Positions 1-8,057 of a DNA stretch of 62,494 nucleotides are shown piece by piece. The notes below the pieces were generated by a model. The model ran no database searches and was not told the DNA's origin. It was given only the letters and a program-made list of their open reading frames with translations. How positions within the stretch are numbered: the first letter of the stretch is position 1; each line of letters opens with the position of its first letter. The stretch is from an uncultured Eubacteriales bacterium (GTDB lineage: Bacteria > Bacillota > Clostridia > Oscillospirales > CAG-272): the NCBI GenBank assembly GCA_934378145.1, contig CAKXXW010000009.1:1-62494 (forward strand), written 5' to 3'. Position numbers and translations under genes: made by a program.

Positions 1-47
1 TTTGTTCACAAATGAATGGACAAATAAAATATTTTTTCGAAATTCTA

Positions 48-76
48 TTGACATTGGAGGGGCTTTGTGGTATAAT
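48..76 (+). promoter_or_regulatory. Consensus promoter of the left invertible-switch copy
   Basis: TTGACA (48-53), 17-bp spacer, TATAAT (71-76). It fires into the dyad repeat and a terminator (104-131) a few dozen bases later, so it serves no gene in this orientation. The surrounding 101 bp (2-102) align without gaps to 41081-41181 with 79 identities by my count. By analogy it belongs to an invertible segment whose left repeat and target gene lie beyond the window edge. Confidence 0.75.
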
Positions 77-80
77 CCCG

Positions 81-105
81 TCGTAGAGTTGGTAAATCTA
101 CGAAA
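81..105 (+). repeat. Dyad repeat, copy A (putative recombination site)
   Basis: Arms CGTAGA (82-87) and TCTACG (97-102) surround an asymmetric centre containing GTTGGTAA. It differs from the repeat copies at 41014-41034 and 41161-41181 at two positions. The -10 box of the promoter ends 5 bp before it, the same arrangement as at 41150-41181. Its expected partner would lie left of base 1 and cannot be seen. Confidence 0.6.
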
Positions 106-131
106 AAAGTCCCCGAAATCGGGGACTTTTT
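104..131 (+). terminator. Terminator behind switch copy A
   Basis: Stem AAAAAGTCCCCG (104-115), loop AAAT, and CGGGGACTTTTT (120-131), followed by more T. On the plus strand it stops the outward promoter before it runs antisense into ligA; on the minus strand the same stem can end the ligA transcript. Confidence 0.85.
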
Positions 132-158
132 TCTTTATATCAATTTTTTCGGGAGGTG

Positions 159-2144
159 TCAGCCTATCATTGTCTTCAGCTCGTCCTCGGAGATGATCTT
201 CACGCCGAGCGCCTGCGCCTTCGTGAGCTTACTGCCCGCCGCCTCGCCCGCGACGACATAGCTCGTCTTTCCCGAGACAGAGCCGCTGACCTTACCGCCC
301 GCCGCCTTTATCAGCGCCGAGGCTTCGTCGCGCGACATCGTCGGGAGCGTTCCCGTCAGCACAAAGGTCAGCCCCGCGAGCTTATCGCCCTTCGGCGCAG
401 CCGTTGCCGAGGTCAGAAGCCCCGCCTCGGTGAGCCTTTCGCAGATCCTTCTGTTCTGCGGATGCGTGAACCAGTTTATCACACAGTCGGCGGTTATCTC
501 GCCGAAATCATTTATCGCCACAAGCTCGTCGCGCGTCGCCTGCATCACCCAATCGAGCGTTCCGAATCTCTCCGCGAGCGAGGTCGCCGCGACCGTGCCG
601 ACATTTCTGATGCCGAGGGCGGCAAGGAGCCTCTCAAGTCCGGCGGACTTCGATCTCTCTATCGCACCGACGAGGTTCGCGGCGGACTTTTCGCCCATAC
701 GGTCAAGCCCCGCGATGTCCTCTGCCTTCAGCGAATAGAGGTCGGCGACATCGGTTATGAGCTGTTCTCTCAGCAAAAGCTCCACGATCCTCGGCCCGAG
801 TCCGTCGATATTCATGGCATCCTTCGAGGCGAAATGCTCTATCGAGCGAAGAAGCTGCGCCGGGCAGGAGGCGTTCGTACACCTCACCGCCGCCTCGTCA
901 TCGCGGAATACCGGCTCGCCGCAGGAGGGACAGGTCGCGGGCATCACGAATTCCCTTTCGCTCCCGTCACGCTTTTCGCGGTGCGCGCAGACTATCTCGG
1001 GAATTATGTCGCCCGCCTTGCGAAGTGTCACGGTATCGCCGAGCATTATATCCTTCTCTCGGATGAAATCAAGGTTATGGAGCGTCGCACGCGAGACTGT
1101 CGTTCCGGCGAGCCTTACGGGTTCAAGCACCGCCGTCGGCGTCAGCACGCCCGTGCGCCCGACCGCGACCGTGATGTCAAGGAGCTTCGTCTGCTTCTCC
1201 TCGGGTGGGAATTTGTATGCCGCCGCCCATTTCGGCGTGTTGGTGCCTTCGCCGAGCCTTCTCCGCACATCAAAGCTGTCAGCCTTTATCACGACTCCGT
1301 CGATGTCATATGCAAGGCTGTCGCGAGCCTCGCCGAGTTTACCGATGTAAGCCTCGATCTCATCTGCCGACGAGAGCTTTTCGCGGTTCCCGATGACATG
1401 GAAGCCAAGCTCCGCGAGCCGGTCAAGCATCTCCGTGTGCGAATCGCACATATGCCCGTCGGAATAGAGGCTGCCCGACTGGAGGTTGAAAACGAAAATA
1501 TCGAGCGCACGCGACGCCGTGACCTTCGGGTCGAGCTGACGGAGCGACCCCGCAGCCGCATTCCTCGGGTTTGCGAAGAGAGCCTTGCCCTCCGCCTCGC
1601 GCGCGGAATTGAGCCTTGAAAAGACCTCACGGGGCATATAGACCTCGCCGCGGACGCAGATGTCGAGAGGCTCCCCGAGCCTCATAGGTATCGAAAAGAT
1701 CGTTTTTATATTCTGCGTGACATCCTCGCCCGTTTCACCGTCGCCGCGCGTCGCACCGAGGGTGAAGACACCCTTCTCATATGTCAGCGCGACCGAAAGC
1801 CCGTCTATCTTCGGCTCGACAGAGTAAAAAATATCGCCCGCCTGCGCCTTTGTGCGGTCAAGAAAGTCCCGAAGCTCCTCAAACGAGAAAACATCCGAAA
1901 GAGAGTTCATCGGCACCGAATGTCTGACCTTCGCAAACTTTTCGAGCGCCGCGCCTCCGACCCGCTGAGTCGGCGAATCGGGGTCGTAAAGGTCGGGATG
2001 CTCTGCCTCGAGCCGCAGAAGCTCGGCATAGAGCATATCGTATTCATAGTCGGAGATCTCGGGCGCGTCGTAAACATAATAGAGCTTTGCATGGTGCGTA
2101 AGCTCGCGCCGGAGCTGCTTTATCCTCGCTTTGTAATCTTCCAT
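159..2144 (-). CDS. ligA: NAD-dependent DNA ligase LigA
   Basis: Seals nicks in duplex DNA using NAD+, in replication and repair. The 661 residues match the usual length. Seen: the nucleotidyltransferase motif KIDG at 112-115 with the adenylated Lys112, the Tyr-rich Ia domain at the N-terminus, a four-cysteine zinc cluster near 400-425 (CPSC, then RCTNASC), helix-hairpin-helix repeats, and a C-terminal BRCT domain (about 586-661, starting at KLAGLTFVLTGTLP). The start at 2144 has an AGGGTGACC ribosome site and a promoter just upstream. It is not preceded by pcrA, its usual partner in Bacilli; the upstream neighbour is the divergent hpf. Confidence 0.97.
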   Translation of the reverse strand: MEDYKARIKQLRRELTHHAKLYYVYDAPEISDYEYDMLYAELLRLEAEHPDLYDPDSPTQRVGGAALEKFAKVRHSVPMNSLSDVFSFEELRDFLDRTKAQAGDIFYSVEPKIDGLSVALTYEKGVFTLGATRGDGETGEDVTQNIKTIFSIPMRLGEPLDICVRGEVYMPREVFSRLNSAREAEGKALFANPRNAAAGSLRQLDPKVTASRALDIFVFNLQSGSLYSDGHMCDSHTEMLDRLAELGFHVIGNREKLSSADEIEAYIGKLGEARDSLAYDIDGVVIKADSFDVRRRLGEGTNTPKWAAAYKFPPEEKQTKLLDITVAVGRTGVLTPTAVLEPVRLAGTTVSRATLHNLDFIREKDIMLGDTVTLRKAGDIIPEIVCAHREKRDGSEREFVMPATCPSCGEPVFRDDEAAVRCTNASCPAQLLRSIEHFASKDAMNIDGLGPRIVELLLREQLITDVADLYSLKAEDIAGLDRMGEKSAANLVGAIERSKSAGLERLLAALGIRNVGTVAATSLAERFGTLDWVMQATRDELVAINDFGEITADCVINWFTHPQNRRICERLTEAGLLTSATAAPKGDKLAGLTFVLTGTLPTMSRDEASALIKAAGGKVSGSVSGKTSYVVAGEAAGSKLTKAQALGVKIISEDELKTMIG

Positions 2145-2179
2145 ATAAAAAAGGTCACCCTCCGTTTGTTACTGTATGT

Positions 2180-2208
2180 ATTTTACCACAGAAGAGCGAA
2201 AACTTCAA
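2180..2208 (-). promoter_or_regulatory. ligA promoter
   Basis: On the minus strand TTGAAG (2203-2208), 17 bp, TAAAAT (2180-2185), about 35 bp before the ligA start. Confidence 0.6.
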
Positions 2209-2274
2209 GGGTAAAAGTTTATTCGTCGATGTGTACAAATATGTGAAATCTGCGCGAAAGTTTTTTGAAGTCTA

Positions 2275-2303
2275 TTTACAAGGTCAAAAGGATATGCTAT
2301 AAT
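2275..2303 (+). promoter_or_regulatory. hpf promoter
   Basis: TTTACA (2275-2280), 17 bp, TATAAT (2298-2303). The leader to the ATG is only about 57 nt and contains a small hairpin (about 2309-2342, CGGGAG against CTCCCG) before the ribosome site AAAGGGGGA. This is too short to hold a raiA-motif RNA. Confidence 0.75.
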
Positions 2304-2366
2304 GTAATCGTCGGGAGGAGGAAAAACTTCCGCACTCCCGGACAGCAGAAAAAGGGGGATAAAACA

Positions 2367-2900
2367 ATGAAGATCACAACAGTCGGCAGACAGATGACGG
2401 TTCCCGAGGATCTCAAGGAACTCACCGCGAAAAAGCTCGCCAAGCTCGACAAGTATTTCTTCAACGAGGGCGACGCTACGGTAACCTTCAGCCGCAAACA
2501 CAACAAAGAAAGACTTGAGGTGACTATCTCCGCCTCAAATACTCTCTTCCGCGCCGAGGCGGAGGAGGAGACTTTCCGTGACGCGCTCGACCGCGACATC
2601 GACGCGATAGAGAGGCAGATCAGGAAATTCAAGACAAGGCTCGGAAAGCGCGTGCGCGATGCGGCATTCGTCGAACCCGATCCGGCGTTTGACTCGGTCG
2701 AGGATGAAAAGGAACTTAAGATACACAAGAAGACCTTCTATTTCAAACCGATGTCGGTCGAGGAGGCGATCATGCAGATGGAGCTGCTCGGTCACGATTT
2801 CTATGTATTCGAGGATTCGGCGACCGGAGACACTTGCGTCGTCTATGAGCGCCGCGACGGCGAATACGGACTCATCGTCCCGACCGCCGAGGATAAATGA
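2367..2900 (+). CDS. hpf: Long-form ribosome hibernation promoting factor
   Basis: Binds the 30S decoding centre and pairs ribosomes into inactive 100S dimers in stationary phase. The protein has 177 residues: an N-terminal S30AE/RaiA fold (1-100, MKITTVGRQMTVPEDLK...) and a C-terminal dimerization domain (about 115-177, with FYFKPMSVEEAIMQMELLGH), hence the long form. An in-frame ATG lies at 2265, but the ribosome site AAAGGGGG at 2351-2358 and family alignment point to 2367. It stands alone with its own promoter and terminator. Confidence 0.95.
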   Translation: MKITTVGRQMTVPEDLKELTAKKLAKLDKYFFNEGDATVTFSRKHNKERLEVTISASNTLFRAEAEEETFRDALDRDIDAIERQIRKFKTRLGKRVRDAAFVEPDPAFDSVEDEKELKIHKKTFYFKPMSVEEAIMQMELLGHDFYVFEDSATGDTCVVYERRDGEYGLIVPTAEDK

Positions 2901-2930
2901 GCCGCTCCTAACAGAAAAAATGATATAACC

Positions 2931-2972
2931 TGCCCCCGCGAAGGCATATGCCTTCGCGGGGGCATCGTTTTT
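2931..2972 (+). terminator. hpf terminator
   Basis: A 34-nt hairpin with near-perfect 17-bp arms (TGCCCCCGCGAAGGCAT and its complement) followed by a T run at 2967-2972. Confidence 0.9.
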
Positions 2973-4373
2973 TCAAAACCTGAAATACAGAAAAGGGTTA
3001 TAATCCGACGCGGTTATGAAGATGACCGAGACGACGAACGAGGCGAGCGTCAGGACTGCCGCGGCTGTCTCCGCGACCTGCGGACGCGACCTTCCGAGAA
3101 AGCGGTAAAAGAGCTTTGACGGCAGGGGCGTTGCCCCTACCGCGGCGACTGCGAGCAGCGGCAGGCACCTCAGTATATCGAAACCGTCCGCTGCCGAGAA
3201 GGCTCCCGCACTTCCGAACAGATTCCCAAGGTATCCGAGCATCGCCGGAAAGGTCAGGCTCGAAGTACTTCCGTCAAAGGCGAAGATCAGCCAGCCGAAG
3301 CCTACCGCTAAAAGCGTAAGGGCATATCCGAAAAACCGGGGGATACGCTCAAGTATCCTCCCCGCGAACGCCTTGTCTGCGGCAATCAGCAAAAACCAGT
3401 AAACTCCCCAAAGTATGAAGTTCACCCCTGCTCCGTGCCAGAGTCCCGTGAGCGTCCACACGATGAAAAGGTTAAGATATGTCCTCGCCTTCCCGCGCCT
3501 GTTGCCGCCGAGCGGGATATAGAGGTATTCGCGGAACCATGAGGAGAGCGTTATATGCCATTTTCTCCAGAAATCGCTCGCGCCGAGTGCCGTATAGGGA
3601 TAATCGAAATTCTGCGGGAAGCGGAAGCCGAAGAGCCTTCCGAGTCCGACCGCCATATCCGAGTATCCCGAGAAGTCAAAATATATCTGAAAGGCATAGC
3701 AGGCAAGTCCGACCCACGCAAGAGAGGCGCTCCTCATATCGGTCGGCATATCCCGGACATATGCGAAAAAGGCACCTGCCGTGTTTCCGATAAGCACCTT
3801 TTTTGCAAGTCCCGCGCAGAAGGTCGAGCTTCCCGCCACCGCGTCGGCAAGCGTCACATTCCGGTCGCCGAGCTGCTCCTCTATATCGCGGTACCTCACG
3901 ATAGGACCCGCGACAAGCTGCGGAAAGAGCGCGATATAAAGCCCGAAGGACACGACATTCCTCTGCGGCAGGGCATCGCGCCTGTAAACATCTATGACAT
4001 ACGACATCGCCTGAAAGGTATAAAAGGATATACCTATCGGCAGTCTAACATCAGCCCTTGGCAGAAAGCTCAGGGCATCGGTGAGCGGCGGGTAATATTT
4101 GAAAAATCCGAGCAGCAGCAGATTGACCGCCACCGAAAAGGCAAGGATGAACTTTCTCTTCTTTCCCTCCGTCCTTCCGAGAAGAAGTCCCGCAGCAAAG
4201 TCAAAGAGCGCCGTGAAGATCATAAGGACTATATACGACGGCTCGCCCCACGCGTAAAAGATCAGACTCAGCACGAGCAGGACAGAATTCTTCGCCCGCT
4301 TCGGGGCGAGAAAATACAAAAGCAGCGTCAAAGGAAGGAAAATAAACAGGAATCCGAGCGAAGAGAAGACCAT
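2973..4373 (-). CDS. MBOAT family O-acyltransferase (AlgI/PatA-like)
   Basis: Integral membrane acyltransferase that moves acyl groups, typically acetyl, across the membrane onto a cell-surface polymer. The 466 residues begin MVFSSLGFLFIFLPL, typical of the AlgI/PatA branch, with many membrane segments, the conserved stretch DFWRKWHITLSSWFREYLY and the probable catalytic histidine in LTGLWHGAG. No SGNH/AlgJ-like partner follows, although that is usual in clostridial surface-polymer acetylation pairs, so the acceptor cannot be told. It starts 15 bp after the comM stop and may share that transcript. Confidence 0.9.
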   Translation of the reverse strand: MVFSSLGFLFIFLPLTLLLYFLAPKRAKNSVLLVLSLIFYAWGEPSYIVLMIFTALFDFAAGLLLGRTEGKKRKFILAFSVAVNLLLLGFFKYYPPLTDALSFLPRADVRLPIGISFYTFQAMSYVIDVYRRDALPQRNVVSFGLYIALFPQLVAGPIVRYRDIEEQLGDRNVTLADAVAGSSTFCAGLAKKVLIGNTAGAFFAYVRDMPTDMRSASLAWVGLACYAFQIYFDFSGYSDMAVGLGRLFGFRFPQNFDYPYTALGASDFWRKWHITLSSWFREYLYIPLGGNRRGKARTYLNLFIVWTLTGLWHGAGVNFILWGVYWFLLIAADKAFAGRILERIPRFFGYALTLLAVGFGWLIFAFDGSTSSLTFPAMLGYLGNLFGSAGAFSAADGFDILRCLPLLAVAAVGATPLPSKLFYRFLGRSRPQVAETAAAVLTLASFVVSVIFITASDYNPFLYFRF

Positions 4374-4388
4374 CGATACCTCACAGCT

Positions 4389-5929
4389 TCAGTTTTTCCA
4401 GTATTTCCGGTCGAGCGAGCGAAATCTCACCGCCTCGGCAATATGAACGGCTCCGATAGTCTCGCACCCCGCAAGGTCGGCAATAGTCCTTGCCACGCGG
4501 AGAGTGCGGTCATAGCCCCTTGCCGAAAGTCCGAGCGATTCGTATGCCTGACGGAGAAGCTCCCTTCCCGCGTCGTCCGGAACACAGTACTTACGAATCA
4601 TAGCTGCGGTCAGCTTGGCGTTGCAGAAGATATCCTTCTCACCCTCAAAGCGCCTCTCGGCGAATTTCCGGGCGGCAATGACCCGCTCCCTTATCGTAGC
4701 CGAGCTTTCCTCGGGCGAGGAGCGCGACGACAGCTCGTCGTAGGTCAGCGTCGGAAGCTCCACCTGAATATCTATGCGGTCAAGAAGCGGTCCGCTTATC
4801 CGCGCTATGTAGTTACGGATATCGTTCGCACGGCAGGTGCAGGTGTGCGTCGGATCGCCGAAATATCCGCAACGGCAGGGGTTCATCGCCGCCACGAGCA
4901 TAAACGAACACGGGAATGTCACCCTTCCCGCCGCACGGGTTATAGTTATTTTACCGTCCTCTATCGGCTGGCGGAGCGAATCGGTCACCTGCTTCGGAAA
5001 TTCGGGAAATTCGTCAAGGAAAAGCACGCCGTTATGTGCCAGCGAGACTTCGCCGGGGCGGGGATTTATGCCTCCGCCGGCAAGAGACACCGCCGACATC
5101 GTATGGTGCGGTGATCGGAAGGGGCGCGAGGCGAGAAGTGAAACACCCGCTGGAAGAGTCCCCGCGACCGAATGGATCTTCGTCGTCTCGACCGCCTCGT
5201 CAAAGCTCAGCGGCGGCAGGATCGTCGGGAGCCTTTTGGCAAGCATCGACTTTCCGGTCCCCGGGGGACCTATGAGAAGGATATTGTGACCTCCCGCTGC
5301 GGCGATCTCCATCGCGCGCTTTGCCATAGCCTGTCCCTTCACATCGGAGAAGTCAACGCCGTAGCTGCCGTACTTTATCTCGGAGCCTATATCGCGCACG
5401 ACCGGCATCAGCCTTGCGGTGCCGTTCAGGTGGTCTACGAGCTGCCTGATATTCTCGACGGCATAGACCGTGATGCCGTTCACCGCGGCAGCCTCACGCG
5501 CGTTGACCGCCGGCGCGTAGAATTCCTTCATTCCCGCATCGCGCGCCGCCGCACACATACAGAGGATGCCTCGGATACCGCGGACGCTTCCAGAGAGCGA
5601 AAGCTCACCGCAGAAGCACTTGTCCGAGAGATCCTCGACCGGGCGCAGATACCCCCGCAGTGAAGTATCCCGAGAAGGATCGCCGTGTCGAAGCCCGAGC
5701 CTTCCTTCTTCCGGTCGGCGGGGGCAAGGTTTATCATAAGGTCGAGCGACGGGAACTTATATCCGCTGTTTTCACACGCGGTATAGACACGGTCGTGAGC
5801 CTCTCTCACGGCGAGGTCGGGCAGTCCGACAAGGTGAAAATCGGGGATCCTTCTCAGTCCGTTGCATTCCACGCTGACGATGAAGCCCTCGATGCCGAAA
5901 ACTCCGGCGCTGTAAACGGTTGACAGCAT
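4389..5929 (-). pseudogene. comM: YifB/ComM-family Mg-chelatase-like AAA+ ATPase, frameshifted
   Basis: ComM proteins are hexameric branch-migration helicases helping integrate transforming DNA. Here the family lies in two frames. Codons from ATG 5929 give MLSTVYSAGVFGIEGF to LGILHCGG; the rest, YLRPVEDLSDKCFCGELSLSG and everything to the stop at 4389, lies in another frame. The break falls in a run of five C (plus strand 5652-5656); a sixth base would restore one protein of about 513 residues, the normal length. The C-terminal part has Walker A GPPGTGKS, the Walker B motif LFLDEFPEF and the C-terminal Mg-chelatase domain. A true single-base loss, slippage at the homopolymer or a sequencing error are all possible. 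Upstream GGGAG and a promoter support the 5929 start. Confidence 0.85.
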
Positions 5930-5962
5930 ATCATAGTCTCCCTTGCAGTTATCATTACAGTC

Positions 5963-5991
5963 ATTTTACCATAATATTTACTTTTTTACAA
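5963..5991 (-). promoter_or_regulatory. comM promoter
   Basis: Minus strand TTGTAA (5986-5991), 17 bp, TAAAAT (5963-5968), about 34 bp before the comM ATG. Confidence 0.55.
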
Positions 5992-6011
5992 GGGATTTCG
6001 CGAGCCTTAAC

Positions 6012-6611
6012 TCAATTTCCGCCCATTTCCCCGATAATATCTATAATTTTGAAGCGCAGCTTGTACTTCGGTTCGTCGGTCTCGGTTATCACGCGGTACT
6101 GCTCGGGGGTGAGTCCGACCTCGACGAACGCAGCCTCGGCGTTCTTTGCTCCGGCAAGGCAGAGCTGAGGAAACAGCACGCACCACCAATTCTTTCCCTC
6201 TCCCTCGCCGATGACTATGCGGAGCGAGGTGTACTCTCCCGCGGGAAAGCAGACGCCCTCGTAGCTCTTCTGCGGGTATTTTTCCCTTCCGAGAGTCACG
6301 CTCACGGGAGCGTCGCACCCCTCGGCGGCGAGAGTCTCAAGCGCTATGGCTCTGACCTCTTCAAGGTGCGAGGAAAGCGTCCTCTCCGCTTCTTCCTTTG
6401 AAGAACAGCCCTCGCTGAGCGAGGCAAGCCCCGAAAGCACGGCATCACGGACTTTCAGCTTCAGTGCCTGATCGGTCTCACTGTCCGACGCGGCGATGAC
6501 ATGGAGCCTTATCACGCTGTCATAAAGAGCCTCCTCCCCGTGTACGGGAAGAAAATTCAGCGCGACAAGGCAGAGTGCAAAAACAAAGACGAGTTTAAGT
6601 ATTTTTTTCAT
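6012..6611 (-). CDS. spoIIR: Stage II sporulation protein R
   Basis: Secreted from the forespore into the intermembrane space to activate the SpoIIGA protease that matures sigma-E in the mother cell. The 199 residues start with a signal segment (MKKILKLVFVFALCLVALNF) and contain the family hallmarks VIRLHVIAASDS, LKLKVRDAVL and GEGKNWWCVLFPQLC. Ribosome site GAAAGGAAG lies upstream. The preceding bases carry a good sigma-F-like promoter, consistent with the known forespore control of this gene. This is firm evidence that the organism makes spores. Confidence 0.95.
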   Translation of the reverse strand: MKKILKLVFVFALCLVALNFLPVHGEEALYDSVIRLHVIAASDSETDQALKLKVRDAVLSGLASLSEGCSSKEEAERTLSSHLEEVRAIALETLAAEGCDAPVSVTLGREKYPQKSYEGVCFPAGEYTSLRIVIGEGEGKNWWCVLFPQLCLAGAKNAEAAFVEVGLTPEQYRVITETDEPKYKLRFKIIDIIGEMGGN

Positions 6612-6643
6612 TTTCAGGCTTCCTTTCTATCTGTCTGATACCT

Positions 6644-6673
6644 TATGATTGCCAAAAAGCCCTCCGTTTATTC
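6644..6673 (-). promoter_or_regulatory. Sigma-F-like promoter of spoIIR
   Basis: Minus strand -35 GAATA (6669-6673), 15-bp spacer, -10 GGCAATCATA (6644-6653). The consensus for sigma-F/G is about GYATA and GGNNANAHTR; the -10 matches at nine of ten positions. It ends about 32 bp before the ATG. Confidence 0.5.
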
Positions 6674-6680
6674 GGAAAAC

Positions 6681-6711
6681 GGAAAAGGCGGGCAAAATGC
6701 CCGCCTTTTCC
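6681..6711 (-). terminator. Terminator after the DUF2357 gene
   Basis: Perfect inverted repeat with 13-bp arms (GGAAAAGGCGGGC, loop of five, complement), 5 bp after the stop at 6717. It separates the AAA+/DUF2357 operon from spoIIR. Confidence 0.8.
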
Positions 6712-6716
6712 GAACT

Positions 6717-8057
6717 TTATTCTGTTTTTTTGCCCTTGTAAACGCTGAATTTCTTAAGCCAGACCGTCTTTTCATCAAAAAAAGTATATGCCGCACGACA
6801 ATCGTGGCATAAAACATCATTGCCCTTCGCGTCCACTGCATTGCTACCGCAGACAAGGCAAAGTTTGTCATAAACGCCCGGCTCGACCTTCACCGTGAAG
6901 AATATACATTTCCACAGAGTCTCAAGCTCACGCAATGAAGCTTCGCTGTCGGGGCGCACCCGCAGGGCATCATCGGAATACTCTACCGGAAGAAAGCTCA
7001 GAACATACCTGTATTTTTTGCTGCCTCCGGTCTCCGGAAGGGCGCGGATCCCCACCCGAAAAACCTCCGGCGCGGCACCGCATTTCGGCTCCGCCGTGAC
7101 ATTCATCTCAAAAGCGTCCGCCGAGATGCCTACCCTGAAATATTCGTTTTCAAGCAGTACGCGATCTGCCGAAAAAGTATCTTTCGCGTAGGTAAGTCGC
7201 GCATCCCCGATCACAGAAAAGCCTATGTTGCAAAGGCACGACACCGAGCCGAGAAAGACGAATGCCCCGTATGCGGCGGAGATCCCCGGGTCCTTAAGCT
7301 CGCCCGCCTTCGTTTCGATCTCATTCAGCATCAGCCAGAGCTTCAAGCAGGCGTTATAATTCGGATTGTGCAGAAGGAGGTTCGTCGCCTCGGGTTCACG
7401 GTCGGAAAAGGGGCGGCAGCGCGACATTATCTTATAGAATCCGCTGCTTTTGAGCTGTATGAGCTTGGCACGGAGGTAGAACGCCTTCCGGTAATCGGTA
7501 AAGCACTCCGCATCGCTCTCACGGAACATATCGGGGTCGAGCAGACGCATAAGGTCTATCTTACTGAGCTTGTCGACATTCGCGTGCGCTCCGTAAAGAC
7601 TCACGATCCCGCCGCGCATACTATCGACCGGTCTGTTCATAAATGCCGCGAGGCGGTCGATCAGCGCCTTTACAAACCTGTTTTCATAAGTATTGTATTC
7701 ATCCTCGGGAGCCTTGGCGTAAGCATACTCGGGACTCATTCCGTCGCCTTTCTTCTTCCATAGCCTCGGATCCGCCACAGTCTTCCGGAAGCCCTCAGGC
7801 GTAAGTGCGCCGACCTTTTCGGCGCGTTCGGCATCGTAGTCGTCCTTAAGGATAATGTAGGGACTCTGCACGACCGAAACAAGACTGCCGAGCGATGCCG
7901 ATATCCGTTCCGCGACCGCAATGTAATCAAGCCCGTCATGCGGCGGGATACAGAGAGCGAAGCTCCCGTCCTTCACCATCCCGAGGATATCCGAAACACT
8001 GTCGGTATTACATTCGCAGAGCTGACGGTGAAAGCTCTCAAGAGATGCGACAGACAT
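6717..8057 (-). CDS. DUF2357-type protein with C-terminal zinc ribbon
   Basis: 446 residues. The hallmark YENRFVK (about 124-130) marks the DUF2357 domain, which in other bacteria is the N-terminal part of McrC-like proteins that carry a PD-(D/E)XK nuclease behind it and pair with an McrB-like GTPase/ATPase. Here I see no clear nuclease motif. The middle is a beta-rich region and the end has a treble-clef-like pair of CxxC motifs (400-403 and 417-420) and a basic tail. It is translationally coupled to the AAA+ gene (TGATG overlap at 8055-8059), so the two products probably act together. Biochemical role is unknown; McrBC-like defence or a membrane-linked remodelling complex are both possible. 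Confidence 0.75.
   Translation of the reverse strand: MSVASLESFHRQLCECNTDSVSDILGMVKDGSFALCIPPHDGLDYIAVAERISASLGSLVSVVQSPYIILKDDYDAERAEKVGALTPEGFRKTVADPRLWKKKGDGMSPEYAYAKAPEDEYNTYENRFVKALIDRLAAFMNRPVDSMRGGIVSLYGAHANVDKLSKIDLMRLLDPDMFRESDAECFTDYRKAFYLRAKLIQLKSSGFYKIMSRCRPFSDREPEATNLLLHNPNYNACLKLWLMLNEIETKAGELKDPGISAAYGAFVFLGSVSCLCNIGFSVIGDARLTYAKDTFSADRVLLENEYFRVGISADAFEMNVTAEPKCGAAPEVFRVGIRALPETGGSKKYRYVLSFLPVEYSDDALRVRPDSEASLRELETLWKCIFFTVKVEPGVYDKLCLVCGSNAVDAKGNDVLCHDCRAAYTFFDEKTVWLKKFSVYKGKKTE

Noticed and set aside
156..1619. Long open frame antisense to ligA, and similar ones antisense to ileS (17999-19831) and elsewhere
   Set aside because: High-GC codon usage leaves the complementary frames open; the products are Arg-rich, lack ribosome sites and match no family, while the opposite strand encodes clear enzymes.
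2304..2366. raiA-motif RNA upstream of hpf
   Set aside because: Promoter to start codon leaves only about 60 nt; the motif needs roughly 200 nt.
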